DNA of 64,000 bases from Flavobacteriaceae bacterium UBA1682 (GCA_002320285.1 DCKE01000023.1:1-64000); one strand, 5' to 3'. Counted from the first letter of the stretch, positions 15,918-26,202 are shown. Program-made: numbers and translations. Notes: generated by a model from the letters alone, not told the origin.

Positions 15918-17145
15918 TTTTTCTATGTGTTGAATTGTTATTGGTTTGATTTTTATTAGACTGGCTATTATTAGGTGCCGGAGCTGCAGCGTTATTAGGC
16001 GCGTTAGTCTTATTCGGTACTCTTTTTTTAGCAGGTCTCTTTTTCTTTTTAGGCTGATCAAAACGCGTTACACTATCCTGACCCACAGCATTCTGGAAGT
16101 TTTTCTCTTCACCTACTTCTGGTTCAATCGCATAATTCTCTAATTCTTTCGCTTTTTCACCGGCTTTGTTTAATGCAACGATTTCCTTCACTTGCTCTAC
16201 AGGCAAAACATACCAATTGGCAGAGTTATTTGCATAAGCAAACCACATCAGCCCCTTGAAAATATCGATTTTCTGACAATAGGCATCTCCTTTTACCGTG
16301 TTGATTTTCGTATCAGAATCCGGCATGCCTTTTAGCGCATCCAAATAGGTGTCTAATTCGTAATTCAAACAACATTTTAATTTACCACATTGACCAGCTA
16401 ATTTTTGCGGATTTAAGGATAACTGTTGGTATCGAGCTGCAGAAGTATTCACACTTCTGAAATCGGTCAACCAAGTTGAACAACACAATTCTCTACCACA
16501 AGATCCTATACCGCCTAAACGAGCCGCTTCTTGTCTGAAACCCACTTGTTTCATCTCAATACGCGTACTGAATTCACGAGCAAAATCCTTGATCAATTGT
16601 CTAAAATCTACCCGGTCATTTGCTGTATAGTAAAAGGTTGCTTTAGAACCATCTCCTTGAAATTCGATATCCGAAATTTTCATCTCCAAATTGAGTTTAA
16701 TCGCCAATTCACGAGCTCTAACTTTCATCGGATCTTCCTTACTTCTAGCATCTTGCCAAATATCGATATCCTTTTGTGTCGCTTTTCTATATATTTTTAA
16801 AAGCGTGCTTTTTGCATCTACTTTTTTCTTTTTCATTTGTACCTTAACCAATTCACCCGTTAAAGTCACTATACCAACATCATGTCCTGGTGAGGCTTCT
16901 GTTGCAATAATATCACCGATACTTAAAGTCAGTTTTTCCGTATTTCTGTAAAAGTCTTTTCTACCGTTTTTGAAACGCACTTCTACCGCATCAAAAGGCT
17001 CATCGCCATTTGGATATGACATATTGGATAACCAATCAAAAACCGTTAGTTTATTACAACTATCTGTACCACACGTTCCATTATTTTTACACCCCTTCGG
17101 GGTACCCGAACTATCTTTTCCTGTTGAACAATTTGTACAAGCCAT
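15901..17145 (-). CDS. ricT: PSP1-domain regulatory protein RicT/YaaT-like
   Basis: 414 residues. It opens with a Cys-rich segment (MACTNCSTGKDSSG, then CKNNGTCGTDSC). The PSP1 domain follows, with the signature GGIGSCGRELCCSTWLTDF and QKLAGQCGKLKCCLNYELDT (Cys pairs at about 220-256). In Firmicutes RicT works in an Fe-S-containing Y-complex affecting RNase Y and sporulation. In Bacteroidota the function is unknown. The C-terminal 60 residues are low-complexity (Lys/Pro/Asn-rich, e.g. NNAAAPAPNNSQSNKNQTNN) and likely disordered. It is the first gene of the operon with gldH and PBP1A. Confidence 0.88.
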   Translation of the reverse strand: MACTNCSTGKDSSGTPKGCKNNGTCGTDSCNKLTVFDWLSNMSYPNGDEPFDAVEVRFKNGRKDFYRNTEKLTLSIGDIIATEASPGHDVGIVTLTGELVKVQMKKKKVDAKSTLLKIYRKATQKDIDIWQDARSKEDPMKVRARELAIKLNLEMKISDIEFQGDGSKATFYYTANDRVDFRQLIKDFAREFSTRIEMKQVGFRQEAARLGGIGSCGRELCCSTWLTDFRSVNTSAARYQQLSLNPQKLAGQCGKLKCCLNYELDTYLDALKGMPDSDTKINTVKGDAYCQKIDIFKGLMWFAYANNSANWYVLPVEQVKEIVALNKAGEKAKELENYAIEPEVGEEKNFQNAVGQDSVTRFDQPKKKKRPAKKRVPNKTNAPNNAAAPAPNNSQSNKNQTNNNSTHRKNAPKK

Positions 17146-17498
17146 TCTATATTTTTATATATTTTCAACCCAAGGTTGTTATAAATCATTTTTGTTTAAT
17201 CGTCTGTAAAGATAGTATTTTTTGTAGGTTACTTCATTTATTTTTACGATAGATTGTGAATTACAACCATCTAAAGATGAAGCCATTTACAAAAGCAGCC
17301 TTTGCCTTTTAAATCCATTCCCCATAAAGACCCATCGACGAGAAGTGTTAAATTTCACGTTTACACTATCACACCCTCTTCTTTTTAGCGTTGATTTTCA
17401 CCGATAAGAAACTCCAATTACAGCAAGGGATATTTTCTTCAACCAGATCGATACTTTTCGAAAATTAACAGTAGCTTTGATTACAATTAAATTACTTT
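17146..17498. other. Intergenic region between divergent ricT and 17499 gene
   Basis: 353 bases with no convincing ORF or RNA gene. It should hold the ricT promoter (minus). On the plus strand a perfect -7 box TAGCTTTG lies at 17472-17479, 19 bases before the ATG at 17499, without a clear TTTG -33 element. Confidence 0.5.
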
Positions 17499-17924
17499 AT
17501 GAAAGAAGAAACCCCAATAAGCGGAAGAATATATCAGGATACTGATTTTGTGGTTAGTGACTTTTCAAATGTCCTTTTAGAAGGACTCTTGGGAATGGAA
17601 GACTTGGAAGACCGGGAACCCCTACTCGTTTTTATTAAAATCAAAGACAAAAACTGGAACCGTTTCTTTTTAGATGCCGGTACGGGATTTTGGGAAAACT
17701 GGCAGGAAACTGAAGTCGACCAATCCGAAGCGCATATCGATGAAGTGGTCTATGTGGATTACAAAGAAAAATACCAACTTGATGGAAAAGAAATCGAGTC
17801 CGTCCGTTGTCATAATTCTCAAATCATCATTACTTTCAAAGGAAAAGAGCAATTTATATTAAGAGAAATCAATCCAGGTGATCACAATACCGCATCGGAG
17901 ATTATCGCGATTCCACAAGTTTAA
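17499..17924 (+). CDS. Conserved-looking hypothetical protein, 141 aa
   Basis: An acidic, soluble-looking protein with no signal peptide or membrane segment. Motifs include LVFIKIKDKNWNRFFLDAGT, FWENWQETEVDQSEAHIDEV and IIITFKGKEQFILREINPG. The pattern suggests an all-beta or alpha/beta small domain with a Trp-rich middle. I do not recognise a family. It stands alone, with its own -7 box upstream and a hairpin 99 bases after the stop. Codon use looks like its neighbours, and nothing suggests recent transfer. Confidence 0.7.
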   Translation: MKEETPISGRIYQDTDFVVSDFSNVLLEGLLGMEDLEDREPLLVFIKIKDKNWNRFFLDAGTGFWENWQETEVDQSEAHIDEVVYVDYKEKYQLDGKEIESVRCHNSQIIITFKGKEQFILREINPGDHNTASEIIAIPQV

Positions 17925-18288
17925 TAATCATTACGCGATTCAGATAAATCCAATCCGTTTTTTATCAAGATATTGATCCCTCTGATCTTATTTTCACAGC
18001 GGACATCTAAGATACCTATAATACCCCATCCATAAATTAGTGGTGGGGTTTTGTTTGTCGTTTCATCTCATACGAATAGCTATCGCATAAAACCTCTTTT
18101 GCGCTACACCTATAGAAACTTCGAAAAGCGATCAACCGATCGAATCCATGCGTTCGAGTCTTTAAAAATTTAACACAGCTGCAAGCCGAAACCACATTTA
18201 TAGGAAATGTTTTTATTTTCAAAAAACTATTTTTATCACTGTTAAGTCATTATAAACCAGTCATAAGTACTGTTTTGATATTTAATCT
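17925..18288. other. Intergenic region before the TonB receptor gene, with one terminator-like hairpin
   Basis: 364 bases without a supported gene. At 18023-18053 a stem CCCCATCCA/TGGTGGGG with an 8-nt loop and trailing TTTTG is a plausible terminator for the 17499 gene. The rest should carry the promoter of the receptor gene, but I find no good TAnnTTTG match close to its ATG. Confidence 0.5.
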
Positions 18289-21084
18289 ATGAAAAAACTA
18301 TGGTGTAGTCTTTTTCTAGTTTTACCACTTATACACACTTGGCCCCAGCAGAGTCAGCAACTTCAAGGCCGCATCATTGATTCACAGCAACATTACCCCT
18401 TAAAAGAGGTTAGTATATCCATCTTGGGAGGTAATGCATTGGAGTATACTGATGCTGATGGGTATTTTATTTTTAACCAAGTTTCTGCGGGGACTTTTAT
18501 CCTGATGGTCACTTATTCAGGATATATTACGAAACGATTCCCTATAGAACTGCCAATTGGAAAAGCTATTGATTTAGGCGTTATTATTTTAGATAAGGAC
18601 ATTATTGAAGATGTTCTGACAAACCATATCCACAGGAGCGATCCCGAATTCGTTGACGAGGATTATGGGCAGGAAAACAGTGCAGTATTCATACGCGCTT
18701 CGAAAGATATTTTCCAACGAGTTGCTGCGAGTAACTGGGCTCTTATGCGATTTAAAAGCCGCGGCCTAGACAGCAAATACCAAAAAACACTGATTAATGG
18801 TATCGTTGTCAACAAAATCATAGATGGACGTCCTTTACGCAGTAATTGGAATGGGTTGCACGAACTTACAAGACATCCGGAATTCTCGAGGGGCATACTT
18901 CCAACCAGCCATACTTTCGGAGGCACTACGGGAACACAACTGATTCGGATTCGAGCATCAGACCTACGCAAAGGCACCCGTATGACAAATTCGATGACCA
19001 ATACCACAAACCAGTGGCGATCGTCCATCACACATGCATCTGGTTTACTGCAAAAAGATTGGTCCTATGCGCTTTCCGCCTCTTTTAGCAGGGCTAATGA
19101 GGTCTATTTTGAGGGGACTCATTCTCGTATACATTCGCTTTCCTTTGCTGTTGAAAAAAAACTAAACCACCGTCATGCGCTAAATTTCAATGGAACATAT
19201 GCCTCGAACACAAGAGCCCTTAACAGCGCCTTAACCGATGAAATTACCGAATTGATGGGACATCGATACAATCCGAATTGGGGTTGGCAAGCAGGCAGAC
19301 AACGCAATTCACGGCAAACAGTAATACAAGAACCCTTTTTTATATTGTCTCACTATTGGTCAATCCGCCCAAAAACGACCTTGTCATCCACGGTGTATTT
19401 TCAATTTGGCAAAATCTCGAGGAGTCGTTTGGGACATCTGGGCACACACAATCCCCTTCCGACGTACTACAAAAACTTACCGAGTTATTATGCCCATTTC
19501 CATGATATCCATGGCGAATTTCAAGGAAATAAAGAGCCTTATAAAACACTGGCCAATACTTATAAAAACCACTTCACTAACAACAGCCAAATCAATTGGG
19601 ACGAAATATACCATAACAATCTTGTGAATGGCCCTAGTCGTATTATACTCTACGCCGATCAGACGGATGACCAATCCTACTCGTTTAATTCCAATTTAAA
19701 CCATAGACTCTCACAGCAATTTCAGTTCAACAGCACCCTTGGTTACCGTCGCCTCCATTCTGAAAACTACAGTATAATCACCGATTTGTTAGGTGGTAAT
19801 GGATATGTAGATATCAATCCATTTTATAAAAATAACCAATTGCAAACCGATTTGCATCACCCAAATAAAACGGTTTATAAAGGAGATCGCTTTGGTTATC
19901 ACTATCAACTACAAGCAGCGGTTTTTGAATTGTTTAATCAGGTCCAGTTTCAACGCAAAAAACTAACCGCTTATCTCGCTAACGAAGTATCCCACACAAA
20001 TTACCAGCGAATTGGTTTTTACAAAAACGGCCTTTATCCCGAACACTCGTATGGAAAGAGTGCTGCTGTAAATTTTAGCAATTACAGTTTTAAAACCGGA
20101 ACTTCCTTTCGCTTCTCGCCAGCGCATTTTGCGGATTTCCATCTTGCTTACATCAAACAGGCACCAACTTTAAAAAACAGTTTTACCAACGCACGCATCA
20201 ATAACCACCTCGTTTCTAATCTCAGAAGCGAAACGATATTTGGTATAGACGCAAGTTATGTGTATCAAACACCTAATATAAGTCTAACAGTAACCGCCTT
20301 TCTTTCACAAATACACCATGCCGTAGAACAGTCTTCTTTTTACTCCCAAGATCTAGAATTAGCTTTTGAAGAAGAAGGCAGTATAAACGTTCTCAACAAC
20401 GCCTACGTCACTCAAATTCTCAAAGGAATCAACATGCGGAGTCTCGGATTTGACATGGGTTTAGAATATCAACTATCCCGAAAGATTTACGGCATTGTCG
20501 CAGCGGCAGTCGCACAAACATTTTACACCAACCATCCCCATATCGAATTACACATTGATCAGCTCCAAACCGGTTTAAATTACGGAACCAGCTATTTGAA
20601 AAATTACAGACTCGCTGCAGGTCCGCAAACCGCCTTTTCACTAGGTGTAGACTACCGCAATCAGAAGCAATGGTCCGCGGGAGTCAACGCCAACTATTTT
20701 GACCATAGTCACGTACAAATTGCGCCCATGCGACGAACAGATCAGTTTGTCATCGATCCTACGAGCCCGAACCAGTCCCCCTATCAAGACATCAGTGAAA
20801 CGGATCTCAAACGCCATTTAAAACAAGAAAGACTTAACAGCTTGGTGTTAGTCAACGTAAAACTAACCAAATCGTGGAAAATCAACCGCAAAACCCTCGG
20901 ATTCTTTAGCAGCATTCACAATGTTTTGGATCGGATTACTAAGGTTGCAGGTCAGGAACAAAACCGAGCTGCCAACTATAAACAACAATCATCTGATCGC
21001 AATAGCCCCCCACATCCTTTTGCCAACCAATATATTTATGGCTTTGGGCGTCAATACTTACTTAACATCTATTACCAATTTTAA
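18289..21084 (+). CDS. TonB-dependent outer-membrane receptor with carboxypeptidase-like regulatory domain
   Basis: 931 residues. The signal peptide is MKKLWCSLFLVLPLIHTWPQ. Residues about 24-105 are a CarboxypepD_reg-like beta-sandwich (LQGRIIDSQQHYPLKEVSIS, DADGYFIFNQVSAGTF), common in Bacteroidota receptors. The plug region follows (KTLINGIVVNKIIDGRPLRS). A long outer-membrane barrel with many aromatic strands ends in FGRQYLLNIYYQF, whose terminal Phe fits Bam insertion. It imports a substrate with TonB-ExbBD energy. The substrate is unknown. The DUF5689 lipoprotein gene starts 14 bases later, so the two are probably a functional pair. It is not a typical SusC, as no SusD-like gene follows. 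Confidence 0.87.
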   Translation: MKKLWCSLFLVLPLIHTWPQQSQQLQGRIIDSQQHYPLKEVSISILGGNALEYTDADGYFIFNQVSAGTFILMVTYSGYITKRFPIELPIGKAIDLGVIILDKDIIEDVLTNHIHRSDPEFVDEDYGQENSAVFIRASKDIFQRVAASNWALMRFKSRGLDSKYQKTLINGIVVNKIIDGRPLRSNWNGLHELTRHPEFSRGILPTSHTFGGTTGTQLIRIRASDLRKGTRMTNSMTNTTNQWRSSITHASGLLQKDWSYALSASFSRANEVYFEGTHSRIHSLSFAVEKKLNHRHALNFNGTYASNTRALNSALTDEITELMGHRYNPNWGWQAGRQRNSRQTVIQEPFFILSHYWSIRPKTTLSSTVYFQFGKISRSRLGHLGTHNPLPTYYKNLPSYYAHFHDIHGEFQGNKEPYKTLANTYKNHFTNNSQINWDEIYHNNLVNGPSRIILYADQTDDQSYSFNSNLNHRLSQQFQFNSTLGYRRLHSENYSIITDLLGGNGYVDINPFYKNNQLQTDLHHPNKTVYKGDRFGYHYQLQAAVFELFNQVQFQRKKLTAYLANEVSHTNYQRIGFYKNGLYPEHSYGKSAAVNFSNYSFKTGTSFRFSPAHFADFHLAYIKQAPTLKNSFTNARINNHLVSNLRSETIFGIDASYVYQTPNISLTVTAFLSQIHHAVEQSSFYSQDLELAFEEEGSINVLNNAYVTQILKGINMRSLGFDMGLEYQLSRKIYGIVAAAVAQTFYTNHPHIELHIDQLQTGLNYGTSYLKNYRLAAGPQTAFSLGVDYRNQKQWSAGVNANYFDHSHVQIAPMRRTDQFVIDPTSPNQSPYQDISETDLKRHLKQERLNSLVLVNVKLTKSWKINRKTLGFFSSIHNVLDRITKVAGQEQNRAANYKQQSSDRNSPPHPFANQYIYGFGRQYLLNIYYQF

Positions 21085-21098
21085 ATCCCTTACATCCT

Positions 21099-22514
21099 AT
21101 GAAAACCACTATAAAAATTTTAGTTCATCTCGTTTTTCTGTTGACTTATACACTTTCGGCCTGTATAAAAAGTGATGATTTTTCAATACCGAAAACACCT
21201 TGTACAGAACCAGCTATTCAACAGACCAAAACCGTTGCACACATCAACGCACTAGCTACTGATAGACCCAGCAGATACCTAAATCCAGATATTATTTCTG
21301 CCTATGTAGTCTCGACCGATCGCGATAAGCAATTTTATCAAGCCATACATTTGGTCACACAACCCGATTCCCTCGCTATAAAAGTATTAGCAGAACCCTT
21401 AGGATTGGGACATTACACCCAATACGGCATTGGAAAAAAAGTATATCTCAACCTAGAAGGCCTTTACCTACAAAAGCGCAACGGTTTGCTCCACATTGGT
21501 AGCCTAATACAAGAAAATCTCGCAAGTATCCCTAAAGCTACCGTCAAGAAAACCATAATCCCGACTTGCAATCCTTTAAGTGAAGACGACTTTGTAGTAA
21601 AAACCACCATTGGGGAAATTCAAAAATCTCACAGTCTGAACGGTCAATTGATTGAATTGTCAGCGGTACAATTTAACGATCAGTCCCTTGGCAAGCCCTA
21701 TAATGAAGATCCATCAAACTATACCAACAGACAAATCACAGATTCAACGGGTCAGACACTTTTTGTAAGAACCCATAGACAGGCTGTTTTCTCCACCAAC
21801 CTCGTTCCATTCCATAGCGGTACAATCAAAGGGATCTTGATAAAAACTGCAACTGCTGACTATTTAATTCCGAGGCAGCAAAGCGATATCGAATTAAATG
21901 ACGAGCGATTTACGGTTCAAAAGAACTCGGAACCCCTTGTAGATACACAAGGGAACTTGGTTTTTCCAGGTGCAGATTTTGAAGACTGGACTGTTTTCCT
22001 AGCACAACTAAATTCTTACGGACTGCACGAATATGCCTCCCACAGTATCGGAACAGGCCTAGAAAATTCGAATGCGCTCAGCATCATTGGCAGTACCCGC
22101 AAGAATGAATACCTATTTACCGTAGAAAACGTACAACGAATTCCCGACGGAACTACTACTTTGAGTTTTTACCTCAAAGGCAGCTCTAGCGCAAAGTCCT
22201 TATCGATCAACCTATACAAAGCAAACGGCTATCACTATGAAGTCTTTAATCTCGGAACAATAACTCGTGACAAAACCCTTAAAAAAGCGCTAAAAAGCAC
22301 CACAAAACCCGAGAACGGACAGGCCGATTACAGTGGAACAATAGATACTAAAGGTCAATGGGTAAAAATCACCTTGGACTTAAGGGATGTTAGGTATAAT
22401 CAAACGGGAAAAGAGAATTTTTTCAGTCTAAAAGTGGGTTCAAACTCCGACTACAACCTATTAATTGATGACATCGTATTCGAACAGAAGCAGGCTTATC
22501 GTACTGATAAATAA
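21099..22514 (+). CDS. DUF5689-type lipoprotein paired with the TonB receptor
   Basis: 471 residues. The lipoprotein signal is LVFLLTYTLSAC-IKSDD, with the Cys at about position 22. The N-terminal half, HINALATDRPSRYLNPDIIS through TGQTLFVRTHRQAVF, matches what I recall as DUF5689, an OB-fold-like domain of Bacteroidota surface lipoproteins. The C-terminal part (FPGADFEDWTVFLAQLNSYG to YNLLIDDIVFEQ) looks like a carbohydrate-binding or choice-of-anchor beta-sandwich. Coupled to the receptor by a 14-base gap, it likely captures ligand at the cell surface, analogous in position to SusD. The ligand is not identifiable. Confidence 0.75.
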   Translation: MKTTIKILVHLVFLLTYTLSACIKSDDFSIPKTPCTEPAIQQTKTVAHINALATDRPSRYLNPDIISAYVVSTDRDKQFYQAIHLVTQPDSLAIKVLAEPLGLGHYTQYGIGKKVYLNLEGLYLQKRNGLLHIGSLIQENLASIPKATVKKTIIPTCNPLSEDDFVVKTTIGEIQKSHSLNGQLIELSAVQFNDQSLGKPYNEDPSNYTNRQITDSTGQTLFVRTHRQAVFSTNLVPFHSGTIKGILIKTATADYLIPRQQSDIELNDERFTVQKNSEPLVDTQGNLVFPGADFEDWTVFLAQLNSYGLHEYASHSIGTGLENSNALSIIGSTRKNEYLFTVENVQRIPDGTTTLSFYLKGSSSAKSLSINLYKANGYHYEVFNLGTITRDKTLKKALKSTTKPENGQADYSGTIDTKGQWVKITLDLRDVRYNQTGKENFFSLKVGSNSDYNLLIDDIVFEQKQAYRTDK

Positions 22515-22572
22515 AAAAGGAAAAACCCACTAAAAGACCTCGATAAACGGTATTGACAATAAAGTTTACACC

Positions 22573-22604
22573 AAAAAAAAACCTTCATTGCTGAAGGTTT
22601 TTAT
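22573..22604. terminator. Bidirectional terminator between the DUF5689 gene and atpG
   Basis: AAAAACCTTC-attgct-GAAGGTTTTT separates the convergent transcription units. Confidence 0.75.
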
Positions 22605-22626
22605 ATAGGATATCTGAAAATCGAAA

Positions 22627-23487
22627 TTATTTCAAAGCTTCTGCTCCACCAACGATTTCCAAAATTTCATTGGTAATCGATGCTTGACGTGCTTTGTTAT
22701 AAGTCAATTTCAATTGATCTCTTAATTCTTGTGCGTTATCTGTTGCTTTATGCATAGCAGTCATACGCGCTCCATGTTCCGATGCGAAAGAATCCAAAAC
22801 CGATTTAAACAATTGTGTTTTTAATGAAGTTGGAATCAAACTTTCAAGAATTTCTTCTTTTGACGGTTCGTAGATATAATCTGAAGTTGTATTTGAAGTA
22901 GATACTTCTGGCAACAACAACGGTAAAAATTGTTCGGTAATCACAATTTGTGTTGCCGCATTTTTAAACTGATTGTACACCAATTGAATGGTATCATATT
23001 GTTCTTTTGCAAAAACGTCCATCAAGTGTTCTGCTATAACAGCAGTAGCATCAAAAGACAAATGATCAAATAGATCACTATCGTTTTCAATAACTTGAAT
23101 ATTTTTATGCAAAGCATCATAACCTTTTTTTCCAATAGTCAACAAGTCCACTGTTTTACCTTGGTAAACCGAAGTTTTCAAAAGGTTAACTTGTTTGATT
23201 ACGTTGGCGTTGAAACCCCCACATAACCCTCTGTTAGAAGTAATGGCAACAATTAAAACCTTGTTTACCTCTCTTGTTTGAGAAAAAACACCTGAATGAT
23301 CACCCTCTAAAGTTGCACTAATATTCTGGATTAATTCCGTAAGCTTTTCAGCATAGGGACGCATCGCAGTAATAGAATCTTGCGCCTTTTTTAATTTAGC
23401 TGCAGAAACCATTTTCATCGCAGAAGTGATCTGCATAGTTGATGAAATGGAGGTAATTCTATTACGAATTTCTTTAAGATTTGCCAT
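22627..23487 (-). CDS. atpG: ATP synthase F1 gamma subunit
   Basis: 286 residues from ATG at 23487. The frame extends 11 codons further but the family start is MANLKEIRNRITSISSTMQI. The N-terminal coiled-coil helix (TSAMKMVSAAKLKKAQDSI) and C-terminal helix (EHGARMTAMHKATDNAQELR, ending NEILEIVGGAEAL) form the rotor shaft. ITSNRGLCGGFNANV is the conserved central segment. It couples proton flow through Fo to catalysis. It is the last gene of the minus-strand atp run, 66 bases after atpA. The beta and epsilon genes are not in this window. Confidence 0.96.
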   Translation of the reverse strand: MANLKEIRNRITSISSTMQITSAMKMVSAAKLKKAQDSITAMRPYAEKLTELIQNISATLEGDHSGVFSQTREVNKVLIVAITSNRGLCGGFNANVIKQVNLLKTSVYQGKTVDLLTIGKKGYDALHKNIQVIENDSDLFDHLSFDATAVIAEHLMDVFAKEQYDTIQLVYNQFKNAATQIVITEQFLPLLLPEVSTSNTTSDYIYEPSKEEILESLIPTSLKTQLFKSVLDSFASEHGARMTAMHKATDNAQELRDQLKLTYNKARQASITNEILEIVGGAEALK

Positions 23488-23553
23488 TTTTAAATAGTGT
23501 AAGTAATTAGAGAAAAGCAATTGAAGCTCAATTGCTTTTCTACAACCTAATTA

Positions 23554-25128
23554 TTAATATTTAGAAGATACTTCTTTAGCTACTTGCTCTAGAGCTGCTG
23601 TAACTTCGTCAGTTAATTTACCTGCTTTTAAAGCATTTAAAACCTCTTTGTGTTTTAAGTTCAAGATTTCTAGATAATCTTTCTCAAATTCTTTTACTTT
23701 ATTTACAGGAACTTTTCTCAATAAGTTTTTAGAACCAGCATAGATAATAGCTACTTGGTCTTCTACTTTGTACGGATCGTTTACTGCTTGTTTTAAGATT
23801 TCAACGTTTCTTCTACCTTTTTCAATTACGTTTAAAGTAGCCGAATCCAAATCAGAACCAAACTTAGCGAAAGCTTCTAATTCACGGAATTGCGCTTGAT
23901 CTAATTTTAAAGTACCAGAAACTTTTTTCATGGATTTAATCTGAGCGTTACCACCAACACGAGATACCGAAATACCTACGTTGATCGCTGGACGTACACC
24001 AGAGTTAAACAAATCCGATTCTAAGAATATCTGACCATCCGTAATCGAAATTACGTTAGTTGGGATATAAGCAGAAACGTCACCAGCTTGAGTTTCGATA
24101 ATTGGAAGTGCCGTTAATGAACCACCACCTTTCACCAAATGTTTGATCGATTCTGGTAAGTCATTCATATCTTTTGCAATCGTATCATCAGCGATAACTT
24201 TAGCAGCACGCTCTAATAATCTAGAGTGAAGATAGAAAACGTCACCTGGATACGCCTCACGTCCTGGTGGACGACGAAGGATCAAAGACATCTCACGGTA
24301 TGCAACCGCTTGTTTAGACAAATCATCATAAATGATCAATGCTGGACGACCAGTATCACGGAAATACTCCCCGATAGCAGCCCCTGCCATTGGAGCATAA
24401 ACTTGCATTGGAGCTGGATCAGAAGCATTAGCCGCAACGATAATCGTATACGCCATAGCCCCTTTATCTTCCAATGTTTTTGCAATACCTGCTACAGTAG
24501 AAGCTTTTTGCCCTATTGCCACATATATACAGAATACCGGTTGCCCAGCATCATAAAATTCTTTTTGATTTAAAATAGTATCGATACAAACAGTTGTTTT
24601 ACCTGTTTGACGGTCACCAATTACCAACTCACGTTGACCACGTCCTACTGGAATCATGGCATCGATAGACTTAATACCTGTTTGTAAAGGTTCTGTTACT
24701 GGTTGACGGTAGATAACCCCTGGTGCTTTACGCTCCAATGGCATTTCATACAATTCGCCACCGATTGGACCTTTACCGTCGATTGGAATACCTAAAGTAT
24801 CAACAACACGACCTACCATTTGCTCACCTACTTTAAGGGAAGCGATACGGCGTGTTCTCTTAACGATAGAACCCTCTTTTACTCCTGTTGAAGGACCTAA
24901 CAATACAACACCAACATTATCTTCTTCAAGATTAAGTACCATTGCTTCTAATCCATTTTCAAATTGAACTAGTTCTCCATACTCAGCATGAGATAAGCCG
25001 TATACACGTGCTACTCCATCTCCTACTGCAAGAACGGTTCCTATCTCTTCTAAAGAAGCGTCAGATTCAAAACCAGATAACTGTTTTTTTAATATTGCTG
25101 AAATTTCAGCAGGTTTAATTTCTGCCAT
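23554..25128 (-). CDS. atpA: ATP synthase F1 alpha subunit
   Basis: 524 residues, the normal length. The Walker A loop is GDRQTGKTTVCID. Further signatures are YREMSLILRRPPGREAYPGD and PAINVGISVSRVGG, the latter carrying the Arg that reaches into the beta active site. Alpha alternates with beta in the F1 hexamer and binds non-catalytic nucleotide. It follows atpH after 39 bases. Confidence 0.97.
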   Translation of the reverse strand: MAEIKPAEISAILKKQLSGFESDASLEEIGTVLAVGDGVARVYGLSHAEYGELVQFENGLEAMVLNLEEDNVGVVLLGPSTGVKEGSIVKRTRRIASLKVGEQMVGRVVDTLGIPIDGKGPIGGELYEMPLERKAPGVIYRQPVTEPLQTGIKSIDAMIPVGRGQRELVIGDRQTGKTTVCIDTILNQKEFYDAGQPVFCIYVAIGQKASTVAGIAKTLEDKGAMAYTIIVAANASDPAPMQVYAPMAGAAIGEYFRDTGRPALIIYDDLSKQAVAYREMSLILRRPPGREAYPGDVFYLHSRLLERAAKVIADDTIAKDMNDLPESIKHLVKGGGSLTALPIIETQAGDVSAYIPTNVISITDGQIFLESDLFNSGVRPAINVGISVSRVGGNAQIKSMKKVSGTLKLDQAQFRELEAFAKFGSDLDSATLNVIEKGRRNVEILKQAVNDPYKVEDQVAIIYAGSKNLLRKVPVNKVKEFEKDYLEILNLKHKEVLNALKAGKLTDEVTAALEQVAKEVSSKY

Positions 25129-25167
25129 TTTGATTTATGGTTTATACACGTAATACGTGCGGTGATT

Positions 25168-25701
25168 TTAATTAGTTAATTGTCGTTTTAAATCTTGCAA
25201 TTTATTTGCCAAAGAAGCATTGAATTGTTGGTCGCCAATTCGAAGGATGAATCCTCCTAATATACTTGGGTCTACAATATTTTCAATAGTCACCTTTTTA
25301 TTGGAAATCTGTTTGATTTTCGCTAAAACTTTGGTTTCCATTTCTTCGTCCATCGCAATTGCCGTAGTTACCTTTGCTTTTTGTATTCCCAATTCCAGGT
25401 CATACAACTCTTGAAATTTAGAAGCAATCGCCTCTAAGATATCAAAACGTTTGTTGTGCATTAGCAATTTAAACAATTCCATCGTTTGTGCAGATGTAGC
25501 AGCAAATATTTCGGATAAAGCATCTAACTTCACATTTCCTTTGATGATAGGATTTGAAAGAAAACTCTTTAAATCTTCACTTTGAGAAATCGAATCCGAA
25601 ATAAGAATCATATCCTTATTTATCGTTTCCAAAGTTCCCTTTTCCAAGGAAATCTCCAGCATCGCTTTAGCATATCTTGCAGCAGCTCTAGTTCCAATCA
25701 T
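25168..25701 (-). CDS. atpH: ATP synthase F1 delta subunit
   Basis: 177 residues. The start IGTRAAARYAKAMLEISLEK and C-terminal signature ENIVDPSILGGFILRIGDQQ are diagnostic of delta/OSCP. It links F1 to the peripheral stalk (AtpF dimer). It lies 9 bases after atpF. Confidence 0.95.
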   Translation of the reverse strand: MIGTRAAARYAKAMLEISLEKGTLETINKDMILISDSISQSEDLKSFLSNPIIKGNVKLDALSEIFAATSAQTMELFKLLMHNKRFDILEAIASKFQELYDLELGIQKAKVTTAIAMDEEMETKVLAKIKQISNKKVTIENIVDPSILGGFILRIGDQQFNASLANKLQDLKRQLTN

Positions 25702-25710
25702 AAGGATGAA

Positions 25711-26202
25711 TTAATTTAGTTTTACTTCGTCTAACATTTTCTCCACCAATTTAACTTGGGCTTCTTTGTTAGATAATTGATCTTTCAATAATTTCTCAGC
25801 GATTTCAATAGAAAGGCTAGATACGTGATTTTTCAATTCACTCATCGCAGCATTTTTCTCACTTTCGATCGTAGCTTTAGCTTGAGCAATTATTTTATCT
25901 CCTTGCTTTTGTGCCTCTTCTTTCGCTTCAGCAAGCATCGTTTCTTTAATATCACGAGCATCTTTAATCATCGCATCGCGTTCGATACGCGCTTCTTGTA
26001 AGATGCGTTCATTATCTGCTTTAAGATTTTGCATCTCATTACGGGCTGCTTCAGCAGAAGCCAATGCCGTGTTAATCGAATCTTCTCTACCTTTTACGGC
26101 GCCCAAAATAGGTTTCCAAGCAAATTTCTTTAGCAAGAAAAAGAAAACAATAAAAATAGCTGTTGTCCAAAAAATTAAACTCTCAGGTGCTATAAAATTC
26201 AT
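25711..26202 (-). CDS. atpF: ATP synthase Fo b subunit
   Basis: 163 residues. One N-terminal TM segment (IFWTTAIFIVFFFLLKKFAW) is followed by a long charged coiled coil rich in Ala, Glu and Lys (VKGREDSINTALASAEAARN to the C-terminal KLVEKMLDEVKLN). It forms the peripheral stalk holding F1 still. A hairpin sits between atpE and this gene. Confidence 0.95.
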   Translation of the reverse strand: MNFIAPESLIFWTTAIFIVFFFLLKKFAWKPILGAVKGREDSINTALASAEAARNEMQNLKADNERILQEARIERDAMIKDARDIKETMLAEAKEEAQKQGDKIIAQAKATIESEKNAAMSELKNHVSSLSIEIAEKLLKDQLSNKEAQVKLVEKMLDEVKLN

